From positions 1 to 64,000 of the forward strand of contig CAWJBI010000049.1 in the NCBI GenBank assembly GCA_963841065.1: DNA of 64,000 bases. The letters are read 5' to 3'. Shown here one piece after another: positions 34,461-44,160 of the stretch. Source of the DNA: M0108 sp963841065. Lineage in GTDB: Bacteria; Pseudomonadota; Gammaproteobacteria; Chromatiales; Chromatiaceae. The translations under genes were made by a program, and so were the position numbers. The notes under the pieces were generated by a model. That model did not search any database and was not told the DNA's origin. It saw only the letters and a list, made by a program, of their open reading frames with translations. How positions within the stretch are numbered: position 1 is the stretch's first letter; every line of letters begins with the position of its first letter.

Positions 34461-36299
34461 ATGTGCGGCATCGTCGGCCTCTTCAATCGTAGCGCCCCCG
34501 TCCGGATCGCGGCCCTGGAGACCGCCGTCGCGCGTCTGGCCCATCGCGGACCCGATGACCAGGGGACCTTTGTCTCGGGTCATTTCGGCATGGGGCACAC
34601 CCGCCTGTCGATCATCGATCTGGCCGGCGGGCATCAACCCCTGAAGACCGCCGACGGCACCCTCACCCTGATCGCCAACGGCGAGATCTATAACTTCATC
34701 GAGTTGCGCGCCCTGCTAGAGGCCCGGGGGCACCGCTTTCTCACGCACTCCGACTGCGAGGTGATCCTGCACGCCTACCGGGAATACGGTGAGAATTTCC
34801 TGGAGCACATCCTGGGCATGTTCGCCTTCGCCCTCTTCGACAGTGCCCATGACCGCCTGATTCTGGCCCGGGACCGCCTCGGTATCAAGCCCCTCTTCCT
34901 GGCCGAGGGCGGCAGTGGCGTGGCCTTTGCCTCGGAGATTAAGGGCCTGTTGCCGCTCCTGGACAGCCCCCCCGGCATCGATGCCCTGGGGCTGGCCCGC
35001 TATCTCCAGACCCAGTTTGCCGCGGGGGCGACCACCCTGCTGCAAGGGGTGGAACGGGTGTTGCCGGGTGAAAGCGTCTGGATCGAACAGGGCCGCATAG
35101 CGCGCCGCTACCGCTACTGGTCGCCCCTCCAGGTGCAACGTCTGGACCTGGGATTCGAGGAGGCCTCGACCCGCTTCGACGCCCTCATGGAGCAGGTCAT
35201 CACCGAACATATGCGTTCGGATGTGCCCTTTGGGCTCTTCCTGTCCGGGGGCGTGGATTCCGCCGTCCTGTTGGCCCAGTTGAGCCAGCATGCCGATCAA
35301 CCGATCCGTACCTTCTCCGTCGGCTTCCCGGGGACCTCGGTCAAGGACGAACTCCCTCTGGCCCAGGCGATTTCACGGCGTTTCGGCAGCCAGCATCGGG
35401 AGATCCGCCCCAATGCCCGGGATATCTTCCAGACTTTTCCCCTCACCATCTGGGCGGCGGATGAGCTGATGCGGGACAACGCCAACATGCCCACGGCCCT
35501 GCTCGCCCAGGCCGCCGGCCAGGAGCTGAAGGTGGTGTTTTCCGGCGAGGGCGGCGACGAGGTCTTCGCGGGCTATGGCCGCTATCACAGCTCGCCTCTG
35601 GAACTGTGGTTCAAGAACCTCCTGGCTCCCGGCTCCAAGGGTTTCCGGACCCGAGGCACCTTTCGGGGGGAGTGGCCGCGGAAATTGTTTACCCCGGAGA
35701 TGCGGGAGCAGTTGCCGCTGGTCAGGCAGTTGGTGGTCGAGGGCTGGCGGCAAACCCCCGCGGCCTGGAGCGACCTGCAGCGCAGGCAGTACATCGATCT
35801 CACGCAGGCGTTGCCTGACAACCTGCTGGTCAAGGCGGATCGCATGATGATGGCCTGGGGCTTGGAGGGGAGGGTGCCCTTCCTCGATCATCGCCTGGTG
35901 GAATTTGGTCTGGGCCTGCCCGACAAGCTGAAGGTCTCGGGCAGAGTCGGCAAGTTCTTTCTCAAGCGCTGGGCCCGGCGTGATCTACCCGAAGATTATC
36001 TGTTCGCCGGCAAGCGCGGGTTTTATGTCCCCATGGGTGACTGGATGGGGGCTGACCTGCTGGTCCAGTTGAACGCCCTGCTCCCGGAACATCCGGCCCT
36101 GCGGCCCTGGTTCAGGCCGGATGGGGTGCGGGCCTTGATCGCCCGCTGCCGGGACACGCGCAACGGCAGCGCCATGCTGTGGGCCATCATTCAGTTCGTG
36201 ATCTGGATCCGCTTTCTGCGGCAGGGTTTCGCGGAGCGACCGGCAGCCCTGACCGATCCCCTGGAGTTGATCCGCGACCTGAGGGGCTTTGAGCCTTGA
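34461..36299 (+). CDS. asnB: Asparagine synthetase (glutamine-hydrolysing) / amidotransferase
   Basis: 612 residues from ATG 34461, giving the N-terminal nucleophile Cys2 (MCGIVGLFNR) of class II glutamine amidotransferases. Follow RLAHRGPDDQG, LANGEIYN-type (LIANGEIYNFIELR), then the synthetase domain with the ATP PP-loop SGGVDS near residue 263 and SGEGGDEVFAGYGRY. Length and order match AsnB. Next to a glycosyltransferase, it may instead amidate a sugar or peptide in polysaccharide synthesis, as exosortase-linked paralogues do. 13-bp gap to the upstream gene, so likely one operon. Confidence 0.92.
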   Translation: MCGIVGLFNRSAPVRIAALETAVARLAHRGPDDQGTFVSGHFGMGHTRLSIIDLAGGHQPLKTADGTLTLIANGEIYNFIELRALLEARGHRFLTHSDCEVILHAYREYGENFLEHILGMFAFALFDSAHDRLILARDRLGIKPLFLAEGGSGVAFASEIKGLLPLLDSPPGIDALGLARYLQTQFAAGATTLLQGVERVLPGESVWIEQGRIARRYRYWSPLQVQRLDLGFEEASTRFDALMEQVITEHMRSDVPFGLFLSGGVDSAVLLAQLSQHADQPIRTFSVGFPGTSVKDELPLAQAISRRFGSQHREIRPNARDIFQTFPLTIWAADELMRDNANMPTALLAQAAGQELKVVFSGEGGDEVFAGYGRYHSSPLELWFKNLLAPGSKGFRTRGTFRGEWPRKLFTPEMREQLPLVRQLVVEGWRQTPAAWSDLQRRQYIDLTQALPDNLLVKADRMMMAWGLEGRVPFLDHRLVEFGLGLPDKLKVSGRVGKFFLKRWARRDLPEDYLFAGKRGFYVPMGDWMGADLLVQLNALLPEHPALRPWFRPDGVRALIARCRDTRNGSAMLWAIIQFVIWIRFLRQGFAERPAALTDPLELIRDLRGFEP

Positions 36300-36402
36300 T
36301 ACCGGCGTGATACCCAGTGCCCGTCAATCCTAGGCCACCAGACCTTGAAAACCGCATATTCGGGTGTGTTCGGTATAGCCGGTATAACCCCAGCGGGTTG
36401 GT

Positions 36403-37317
36403 TCAGGCCAACTGATACCGATCCTTCATGTCCTGGTAAACGAGGTTGGAGACGGAACGGATGGCATTGCCCCGCTGTTTCATCCAGCCGAAATACTTTT
36501 TGACGGGGACCGGGCTTTCGATGATGGCGACGAAGGTATAAGGGTAACTGCCGCCGTTCTCACCCGGCGCCACCACGATGCCCATGTCGCCACAGAGCAT
36601 GGAGGTGGAACCCGTCTTGTCGTAAACACGGACATTGTCCGGCATGGAGTCCACGCCATCGACAATGCGATCGCGATTAGACAGCGAGAGGAGGGCGCGC
36701 ATCTCGTCGGAGTAGGGCAACTGACTCCGCCAAAAGGCGGCCAGAAAACGGTGGTAGTCGCCCGCGGAGGCCAGGTTGCGGTAAGTGCGCCCGCCCGCCG
36801 GGATCTGCTCCACGATGCGGATGTCTTGGAAGATATCGGGGCCATTCTGTTTGAGCACCCGCTCCACATCCCCGGGCCCCCGGTTGCCGGCGTTCTTGCT
36901 GACCAGGGTCATGAGGCGGTTGGTGGAGGTGTTGCAACTGGAGCGAATCATGCGCTCCATGGTCTTGCGGACCTCGGGTGTGTAGCTGATTCTGGACGAC
37001 TGGCTAGCCTGATAAAACCAGGCCTGGCATACAAAGGGCTTGATCATGCTCGCCGCCTGGCGGGGCACGTCCTCGTTGATGGCGACCAGCTTCTGGCGGC
37101 TGGTGAAGTCATAGACGGACCAGGAGACCATGTCCCCGGCGCCAATCAGGCCCTGGGCGCGCAGACTGGCGATGTGACTGACGACGCGGGTTTGCAGGCT
37201 GCCATAGGCCGCCTGGGCCTGGGTGAGGGGCGCCAGGGTCAGAGGCGCCACTAAGAGGCCCGCGGAACCCAGGGCCAGGGTCCGGAGGAATTCGCGACGG
37301 CTTGGGTTTGCGCTCAT
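36403..37317 (-). CDS. Tat-exported class A beta-lactamase-like serine hydrolase
   Basis: Met at 37317 gives a twin-arginine signal (SRREFLRTLALGSAGLLVAP). The penicillin-binding fold shows SxxK (SMIK in QAASMIKPFVCQAW), an S-x-N-type element (SSCNTSTN) and K-T-G (YDKTGSTSMLCGD). Total ~304 residues fits class A enzymes, but no E-x-x-L-N omega motif is obvious, so a carboxypeptidase-like or other serine hydrolase is possible. Periplasmic. The open frame extends 24 codons further upstream without a signal, so that start was rejected. Confidence 0.8.
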   Translation of the reverse strand: MSANPSRREFLRTLALGSAGLLVAPLTLAPLTQAQAAYGSLQTRVVSHIASLRAQGLIGAGDMVSWSVYDFTSRQKLVAINEDVPRQAASMIKPFVCQAWFYQASQSSRISYTPEVRKTMERMIRSSCNTSTNRLMTLVSKNAGNRGPGDVERVLKQNGPDIFQDIRIVEQIPAGGRTYRNLASAGDYHRFLAAFWRSQLPYSDEMRALLSLSNRDRIVDGVDSMPDNVRVYDKTGSTSMLCGDMGIVVAPGENGGSYPYTFVAIIESPVPVKKYFGWMKQRGNAIRSVSNLVYQDMKDRYQLA

Positions 37318-37550
37318 GGTCGAGGCGGCCTCCTTTGGGGGCGGTTGGGCGGATGCGAGGGCGGGAGTTGAATGGGGTGTCGAATCCAAGGCTGGGCGCG
37401 GCCTGGGCTCGCGCCGCTCATGGAACGGAAAGGAGAATAGCCCCGCTTCCGGGTCGGGGCAAGGAGTGACGGGGCGTTTTTTTGATCCAGGTCAGGGTCA
37501 TTGGGTTGGTTGTTCAATTTTACGGCAGGGCCGAGGGCTAACCTGCTCTT

Positions 37551-37597
37551 CCCACGCCCCACGCCCCACGCCCCACGCCCCACGCCCCACGCCCCGG
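37551..37597. repeat. 7-bp tandem repeat (CCCCACG)
   Basis: About six and a half copies of CCCCACG lie between the serine hydrolase and pgm genes, 15 bp beyond the pgm stop. It is a simple-sequence repeat of the slippage type. Confidence 0.85.
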
Positions 37598-37611
37598 CCA
37601 TTACCAGTTCG

Positions 37612-39246
37612 TTAAGTGATGACATCCGGGGCGGCGCGCCTGGTCCGGGTCTGGATTTGCGCCAGTTCATTGGCGATAAGGATCAGGGGCGCCAGGGCCT
37701 CCTGCGTCTCCTGGCCGTGTCGAGTCGGGTCGGGCTCGTAGGACTCCAGATAGAGCCGCAGGGTGGCGCCCTCGGTGCCCGTGCCGGATAGGCGGAAGAC
37801 GAGGCGCGAACCGCCCTCCAGGCCAATGCGGATGCCCTGGCGCTCAGAGCGGCTGGCGTCCACCGGGTCCGTGTAGGCGAAGTCGTCGGCGTAGGCCACC
37901 TTGAAGTCACCGAGCCGCTTGCCGGGCAGGGTCGGGAGGAGGGCGCGCAAACGGTCCATCAGGGCCTCGGCGGCCGGGGCGTCCACGGCCTCGTAGTCAT
38001 GGCGGGTGTAATAGTTGCGTCCATGGCGTTGCCAGTGTTTCTGGACGATGCCGGCGACGGTCTCCTGGCGCGCCGCCAACAGGTTGAGCCAGAAGAGGAT
38101 GGCCCAGAGGCCATCCTTTTCGCGTACATGGTCCGAGCCGCTGCCAAAGCTCTCCTCGCCGCAGAGGGTGATGCGGCCGGCATCCAGGAGATTGCCGAAA
38201 AACTTCCAGCCGGTGGGGGTCTCGTAGCAGGAAATGCCGAGCCGTTCCGCGACCCGGTCGGCGGCCTGGCTGGTGGGCATGGACCGGGCGATGCCCACGA
38301 TGCCGTCCGCGTAGCCAGGCACCAGGTGGGCATTGGCCGCCAGCACCGCCAGGCTATCGCTGGGGGTGACGAAGAAGTCGCGGCCCAGGATCATGTTGCG
38401 GTCGCCATCGCCATCGGAGGCGGCGCCGAAGTCCAGCCCCTCCGGCCCCTGGCACAAGGCCACCAACTCTTGGGCATGGGCCAGGTTGGGGTCCGGGTGA
38501 CCGCCGCCAAAGTCTTCCAGGGGCACGCCCTTCATGACGGTGCCCACGGGGGCGCCGAGGCGGTTCTCAAGGATCTCGATGGCATAGGGGCCGGTGACGG
38601 CGTGCATGGCATCCAGCTTCATGCGGAACTGGCCGCTGGCGAAGAGGCGGCGAATGGCCTCGAAGTCGAAGAGGCTGGCCATGAGGTCGGCGTAATCGGC
38701 CACCGGGTCCAGGACCTCTATCCGCATCCTGCCAAGCTTGCCGACGCCCAGCGTGTCGATGTCCAGTTCCGGGGCCGCGAAGGTGCGGTAACGGTCCAGG
38801 CTCTGGGTGCGCTTGTGGATGGCCTCGGTGATGGCCTCGCTGGCCGGCCCGCCGTTGGCGGCGTTGAACTTGATGCCAAAGTCCTCGTCCGGGCCGCCCG
38901 GGTTGTGGCTGGCGGACAGGATGATGCCGCCCTGGGCGCCGTATTTGCGGATGAGGTGAGAGGCGGCCGGGGTCGAGAGGATGCCACCACGCCCCACCAG
39001 GACCCTGGCTACGCCATTGGCGGCGGCCATGCGCAAAATGATCTGAATGGCGGTACGATTGTAAAAACGGCCGTCGCCACCGACGACCAGGGCGCCACCG
39101 GCAAGCTCCTTCTGGGTATCGAAAATGGCCTGGACGAAGTTTTCCAGGTAGCCTGGCTGCTGGAAGACCTTGACCTTCTTGCGCAGCCCGGAGGTACCCG
39201 GACGCTGGCCCGGGAAGGGCTTGGTGGCGACGACTTGCGGCTCCAT
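37612..39246 (-). CDS. pgm: Phosphoglucomutase (alpha-D-glucose phosphate-specific)
   Basis: 544 residues; interconverts glucose-1-P and glucose-6-P for glycogen and sugar-nucleotide synthesis. Motifs: GTSGLRKKV at the substrate-binding start, ILSASHNPGGPD (phosphoserine loop, near residue 112), SDGDGDRNMI (metal loop), CGEESFGSGSDHVREKDG (sugar-binding loop) and FRLSGTGTEGATLRLY (phosphate-binding). Length is normal. Divergent from htpG with 149 bp between. Confidence 0.95.
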   Translation of the reverse strand: MEPQVVATKPFPGQRPGTSGLRKKVKVFQQPGYLENFVQAIFDTQKELAGGALVVGGDGRFYNRTAIQIILRMAAANGVARVLVGRGGILSTPAASHLIRKYGAQGGIILSASHNPGGPDEDFGIKFNAANGGPASEAITEAIHKRTQSLDRYRTFAAPELDIDTLGVGKLGRMRIEVLDPVADYADLMASLFDFEAIRRLFASGQFRMKLDAMHAVTGPYAIEILENRLGAPVGTVMKGVPLEDFGGGHPDPNLAHAQELVALCQGPEGLDFGAASDGDGDRNMILGRDFFVTPSDSLAVLAANAHLVPGYADGIVGIARSMPTSQAADRVAERLGISCYETPTGWKFFGNLLDAGRITLCGEESFGSGSDHVREKDGLWAILFWLNLLAARQETVAGIVQKHWQRHGRNYYTRHDYEAVDAPAAEALMDRLRALLPTLPGKRLGDFKVAYADDFAYTDPVDASRSERQGIRIGLEGGSRLVFRLSGTGTEGATLRLYLESYEPDPTRHGQETQEALAPLILIANELAQIQTRTRRAAPDVIT

Positions 39247-39395
39247 CGGTGAAAACCCCTTGAAGTTGTATGAATCGGCCTTATTCCGGCGCCCTGATAC
39301 TATGGGTCAGGAGGCGCCCCGTACGGGCCACTATTGTAGCGCCCTGGCGCCAGACCTGACATCACCCCCGACCGTAACAGAAGGTAAAGATCCCC

Positions 39396-41335
39396 ATGAC
39401 TGTAGAGGCCCATAAGGAAACCCTGGAATTCAAGGCCGAGGTGAGCCAGATACTCGACCTGGTCATCCGCTCTCTCTATTCCAACAAGGAAATCTTCCTG
39501 CGCGAGCTGGTGTCCAATGCCTCGGACGCGGGCGAGAAGCTACGCTTCGAGGCCCTCACGGACGACGGCCTGCTGGCGGAGGACCCGGACCTGCGCATCC
39601 GGATCGAGGTGGACAAGGAGGCGGGGACCCTGACCGTCAGCGACAACGGCATTGGCATGAGCCGCCTGGAGGTCATGGACACCATCGGCAGCATCGCCAG
39701 CTCCGGCACCCGCCGCTTCCTGGAGGCCATGACCGGCGACCAGACCAAGGACAGCGCCCTCATTGGCCAGTTCGGCGTCGGTTTCTACTCCGCCTACATT
39801 GTCGCCGACAAGGTCAGCCTCATCACCCGCCGCGCCGGCCTCGAGCCCGAGCATGGGGTGCGGTGGTCCTCCGATGGCCGCGGCCAGTACGACATCGAGA
39901 CCCTGGAGGTGGCCGAACGCGGGACCCGGTGTCACCCTGCACCTGAAGGAAGACGAGAAGGAATTCCTCGAATCCTGGCGGCTGCGCACCATCATCTCCA
40001 AGTTTTCCGACCACATCGCCCTGCCGGTGGAGATGAAGAAGGAGTCCTACGGCGGCGAGGAGGAGGATGAGACCGCACAGGACCAGGAGGCGGAAAAGGC
40101 CCCCGAGTGGGAGCGCGTCAACCAGGGCACGGCCCTCTGGATGCGCAACAAGGCCGACGTTAGCGACGACGAGTACAAGGACTTTTACAAGCATATCTCC
40201 CACGACTTCGAGGAGCCCCTGGCCTGGGTCCACAACCGGGTCGAGGGCACCAACGAATACAGTGCCCTGCTGTTTGTGCCCAAGCGCGCCCCCTGGGACC
40301 TGTGGGACCGCGACCAGAAACACGGGGTCAAGCTCTATGTTCGCCGCGTCTTCATCATGGACGAGGCGGAGAAGCTCATGCCCCACTACCTGCGCTTCGT
40401 CAAGGGCGTGGTGGACTCCGACGACCTGCCCCTCAATGTCTCCCGCGAGATCCTCCAGCACAACCGCAAGATCGATACCATTCGCGGCGCCAACATCAAG
40501 CGCGTCCTGAGCCTGCTGGAGACCATGGCCAAGGACGAGGCGGAGAAGTACCAGGCGTTCTGGAAGGAGTTTGGCAAGGTGATCAAGGAGGGTCCGGGCG
40601 AGGACTTCCCCAACCGCGAACGCATCGCCGGCCTCCTGCGCTTCGCCACCACCCACCAGGAGGACGACGACCAGACCGTGTCCCTGGATGCCTACATCGA
40701 GCGCATGAAGGAGGGGCAGGACAAGATCTACTACATCACCGCCGATACCCCCGCCGCCGCCCGCCACAGCCCCCACCTGGAGGTCTTCCGCAAGAAGGGC
40801 GTCGAGGTGCTGTTGCTGTCGGATCGGGTAGACGAGTGGCTGGTGTCCTCGCTGACCGAGTACAAGGGCAAGCACCTGCAGTCCGTCACCAAGGGCGACC
40901 TGGACCTGGGCGACCTGGCGGACAAGGAGGAGAAGGAGCAGCGCGAGAAGGCCGCCGAGGAACATGGCGACCTGCTCAAGCGCCTCAAGGACGCCCTGGG
41001 CGACCGGGTGGATGCCGTGCGCGCCAGCACCCGCCTGGTGGATTCTCCCGCCTGCATCGTGGTCGGCGAGTACGACATGAGCGCCAACCTGGCGCGGGTC
41101 CTCAAGTCCGTGGGCCAGAACGCCCCCGCGTCCAAGCCGACCCTGGAGGTGAACCTGGATCACCTGCTGGTCAAGCGGCTGGAGTCCGAGAGCGACACGG
41201 GGCGCTTCGGCTGATCTGGCCATGATCCTCTTCGACCAGGCGCAGCTGGCCGAGGGTGGGCAACTCGATGATCCGGCCGCCTTCGTGGGCCGCCTCAACA
41301 AGCTCATGACGGGATTGATGCTGTCGGGGCGCTGA
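39396..41335 (+). CDS. htpG: Molecular chaperone HtpG (Hsp90), two frameshifts
   Basis: The N-terminal ATPase (FLRELVSNASDAGEKLRFEA, LTVSDNGIGMSRLEVMDTIG, LIGQFGVGFYSAYIVADKV) continues after an extra C in the run at 39925-39927 into the middle domain (VTLHLKEDEKEFLESWRLR, WDRDQKHGVKLYVRRVFIMD, LPLNVSREILQHNRKID) and the C-terminal dimer domain. The frame ending at 41214 (DTGRFG-stop) is premature: one extra base at about 41211 hides the usual end DLAMILFDQAQLAEGGQLDD to 41335. Corrected length is about 645 residues, normal for HtpG. Both shifts look like sequence errors. Confidence 0.93.
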
Positions 41336-41357
41336 GGCCCCATCGCCCGAGCTAAAG

Positions 41358-41384
41358 GGGCGCCGGCCAGGGGTCGGCGCCCTG
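41358..41384 (+). terminator. Terminator-like hairpin after htpG
   Basis: GGGCGCCGGCC-AGG-GGTCGGCGCCC forms an 11-bp stem with one G-T pair, followed by TGTTAAG. No long T-run. Confidence 0.6.
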
Positions 41385-41514
41385 TTAAGCGGTCATCCCG
41401 CACCCGCGGGTCTTGCCCGCGGGGCTCTGGCCTGCCGCTCCCGCAAGCCATTGGGTCGATCGGCCCCCGCGTGGCACAATTCCCCCCTTGAACCAGGCCA
41501 CCCAGGCACTCTCC

Positions 41515-41868
41515 ATGCCCTTTCCCCCGGAAAATCTGACCCACGCCCTGTCGGACCTCACCCGGCTACGCATCCTCATGCTCCTCTTGCCGATCGGGGA
41601 GCGTTGCGTCTGCGATCTCACGGTAGCCCTGGATCTGCCCCAGCCCAAGATTTCACGCCACCTCGCCGTCCTGCGTGAGACGGGCTTGCTGCTGGACCGG
41701 CGGGCGGGACTCTGGATTCACTATCGCCTCCATCCCGATCTCCCTAGCTGGGCAGGGGATGCTCTGGCCGCCATCGGCCGCGGTTGCGCCGGCCAGGAAC
41801 CCTTCGAGGCGGATCGTGCGCGCCTGGACCGCCCCTCGGGGCCGGGTGCGGAGACACTCTCATGCTGA
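41515..41868 (+). CDS. ArsR-family transcriptional regulator
   Basis: 117 residues. Winged-helix ArsR/SmtB: DLTRLRILMLLLPIGERCVC then DLTVALDLPQPKISRHLAVL and RETGLLLDRRAGLWIHYRL. The helix-3 pair C-V-C matches the metalloid-binding position of ArsR (ELCVCDL), though the third Cys is Thr here. ATG 41515 chosen; TTG 41488 is an alternative. Stop overlaps the next start, so it is likely co-transcribed with the CorA-like transporter and may sense metal or metalloid. Confidence 0.85.
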   Translation: MPFPPENLTHALSDLTRLRILMLLLPIGERCVCDLTVALDLPQPKISRHLAVLRETGLLLDRRAGLWIHYRLHPDLPSWAGDALAAIGRGCAGQEPFEADRARLDRPSGPGAETLSC

Positions 41869-42815
41869 AGGCTTACCGTCTGCAGGATTCCCGGCTCATC
41901 ACGCTCAAGCCCGAGGCCGATGCCGAGGGTCAATGGTTGGCCGAGGCCCAGTGGATCGAGCTGGTGAGGCCCAAGCCAGAAGAACTGGTCCTGGTCAAGC
42001 CGTTCTGCAAGGTGCCTCTACCCAAGATGCGCGAACTCGACGAACTGGAATCGGGCTCCCATCACCAGGATTTTGATCAGGGGTTCCAGCTCAACTGTCT
42101 CTTTTTCCACCGCCCGGATGGCGAACCCCGCAATACCAACGCCGCCTTCATCCATGACGGGGAGCGGCTGGTATCCCTCTGTTCCCAGGTCCTGCCCCAC
42201 CCGCGCCTGTTGCGTCGTCGTAATAAGCTCGGCATGAAACCCCTGGCCGAGCCCCTGGAAATTCTCCTGGCCCTGCAGGAGATCAAGGTCGAAGGCTTGG
42301 GCGACGAGACGGAACAGGCCTATCTCACCCTCTCGGACATCCAAAAGGAGGTTCTGGGCCGTCGCAGCGAGGACCTGGAGGATGCCGTGGACGGCCTGGC
42401 GGATCAGGAAGACCTGATCGGCAAGATTCGCCTCTGCCTCATGGACGCCCAGCGCGATATCCGCTTCCTGATTCGTCAGCCCCAGATGCCCAAAAAGTAT
42501 CGCAAGCTGGGTGCCGAATTGCTGCTCGATATCGATTCACTCATGCCCCACAACGACTTCCTCTCGGAGAAGGCGGACTTTCTGCTCAACGCCACCCAGG
42601 GTTTCATTAACATGGAACAGAATCGCCTGTTGAAGATCTTTTCTGTCGCCGCCCTCATCTTCCTGCCTCCGACCCTGATCGCCGGCATCTACGGCATGAA
42701 TTTTGAGTCCATGCCGGAGCTGAGTTGGGCCTGGGGCTACCCCATGGCGTTGGGTTTCATCCTCGCCGCCGCTGTCGTCCCCATTCTTTACGTCAAGCTC
42801 AAGGGCTGGTTGTAG
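41862..42815 (+). CDS. CorA-family divalent metal ion transporter
   Basis: 317 residues. Long helical cytoplasmic domain, then two C-terminal membrane helices (KIFSVAALIFLPPTLIAGIY and WGYPMALGFILAAAVVPIL) joined by the pore motif YGMNF with acidic loop (SMPELSW). This is the CorA/ZntB superfamily; substrate (Mg, Co, Zn) cannot be fixed from sequence. ATG 41862 overlaps the arsR stop by 7 bp (translational coupling). Confidence 0.9.
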   Translation: MLKAYRLQDSRLITLKPEADAEGQWLAEAQWIELVRPKPEELVLVKPFCKVPLPKMRELDELESGSHHQDFDQGFQLNCLFFHRPDGEPRNTNAAFIHDGERLVSLCSQVLPHPRLLRRRNKLGMKPLAEPLEILLALQEIKVEGLGDETEQAYLTLSDIQKEVLGRRSEDLEDAVDGLADQEDLIGKIRLCLMDAQRDIRFLIRQPQMPKKYRKLGAELLLDIDSLMPHNDFLSEKADFLLNATQGFINMEQNRLLKIFSVAALIFLPPTLIAGIYGMNFESMPELSWAWGYPMALGFILAAAVVPILYVKLKGWL

Positions 42816-42944
42816 CCGAGGCCAGCCCCGAGGCGGCGCGATAGGGATGGGTCGGCCCAGCTAGTGGGTAACCACCTCTAGCAAACTCGGGGATATCAAA
42901 TAAGGTGCCAATGAAACCAGCCGTTATCAGGAAAACCTAATCCC

Positions 42945-43049
42945 ATGCGTTATTTCCTTCTTGCCTTACTCCTGATTTCCCCTTTCGCACCCGCTGCTGA
43001 AACCTTTCAGGGGGCGGAGTCCAATATCAATTGCAACACTTGTCAGTGA
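42945..43049 (+). pseudogene. Secreted protein gene cut by an IS element
   Basis: MRYFLLALLLISPFAPAAET is a clean signal peptide, followed by FQ and then sequence belonging to the insertion element's left inverted repeat (from about 43012) and a stop. Only the exported start of the original protein remains before the IS. No continuation was recognised beyond 44128. Confidence 0.6.
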
Positions 43050-44128
43050 ACGGCGCTCTTGGGCTGGTTAAGACGCTCCATCATGGCCCGGTAGACACTG
43101 ATCGGTGGAAAGTAGCCGTGGATCGCCCGTGGCCGCTGGTTGAGACGTTCGGCGATCGCATCGAGTTGTTCCTGGCTGTAGACGGACAGGTCGGTGCCCT
43201 TCGGGAGGTACTGGCGAAGGAGGCCGTTGGTGTTCTCACAGGACCCCCGTTGCCAAGGGCTATGGGGGTCGCAGAAGTAGACCTTGACCCCGGTCTGGGC
43301 GGTCAGCTCGGCATGGCGCGCCATCTCCTGCCCCTGGTCATAGGTCAACGATTGGCGCAGGGGCGCGGCAATGCTGTTGAGCTTACGCGTATAGCCGACC
43401 AAGGCGGAGGCGGCGGTGGCATCCGTCCATCTTGGCCAGCAGGACCAGGCGCGAGCTCCGCTCGACCAGGACCCCCACCGCCGAGCGGTTACCCGCCCCC
43501 TTGATGAAGTCACCCTCCCAGTGGCCCGGCAAGGCACGGTCATCCACCGCCGGTGGACGGACATGAATGCTCAGCATATCAGACAGTTGTCCGCGACGAT
43601 CCGTGCCTCGGGAGCGCGGCAGGCGGGCACGGTGGGCCTGGCGCAGACAGGCGATCAGTTCCTGGCGCAAGGCACCCCGCGGCAGGGCGTAGAGGCAGGT
43701 GTCAATGGTCTCGGCGGCGACCCGCCGCTCCGGGGCATCAGGCCACATCATGTTCATGGCGCCGGCGATCTGACCGGGCGACCAACCCTCCCGCAGAAAA
43801 TGCTCGACCACGCCAAACAGCACGCCGTCCACGGCCAGCTTGGGCGACCGCCGCGGCTGGCAGCGGCGGCGCCGGGCTGCGTGGCCGGCCCGCTTGGCGT
43901 CGTAGCCGCTTCTCCCCGGTGCAGCGGTCGGCCCGGCATGGCGGCGCCATTCCCGGCTGATCGTCGAGGGGGCACGGTGCAGAGTCCGCGCCATAGCGCG
44001 CAGACTCTGGCCCTCCTGGGCCATCACCATGATCGTCGCCCGTTCTTCGGCAGACAGTTGTTCGAAGTGCTTGGTCATCACAACACCTATAAGTGTAGAG
44101 GTGTTGCATTTGATTCTAGACTCCGCCC
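43012..44128 (-). mobile_element. IS30-family insertion sequence
   Basis: Imperfect 28-bp terminal inverted repeats: left GGGCGGAGTC...ATCAATTGCAACAC (43012-43039), right (reversed) GGGCGGAGTC...ATCAAATGCAACAC (44101-44128). It encloses one transposase gene on the minus strand. Length ~1.1 kb is typical. It interrupts a signal-peptide ORF. The target duplication could not be fixed by eye. Confidence 0.8.
43043..44081 (-). CDS. IS30-family transposase (one frameshift near 43423)
   Basis: N-terminal HTH (QLSAEERATIMVMAQEGQSL, LHRAPSTISREWRRH) typical of IS30. The DDE catalytic domain: D in PGHWEGDFIKGAGNRSAVG, D in LTYDQGQEMARH, E in SPWQRGSCENTNGLLRQYL. A single extra G in GACGGATGCC separates AKMD from DATAASALVGYTRKLNS, so the ORF appears as two overlapping pieces. 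Corrected length about 345 residues. Confidence 0.88.
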
Positions 44129-44160
44129 TCCATTACATACTGAAATATATCTAGATATAT

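Noticed and set aside
37551..37597. Tandem CCCCACG repeat as a CRISPR or attachment array
   Set aside because: Seven-bp units without spacers are a simple-sequence repeat, not a CRISPR or an iteron set with a replication gene.
39823..41544. 573-codon open frame antisense to htpG
   Set aside because: Shadow of the HtpG coding sequence; no domain recognised.
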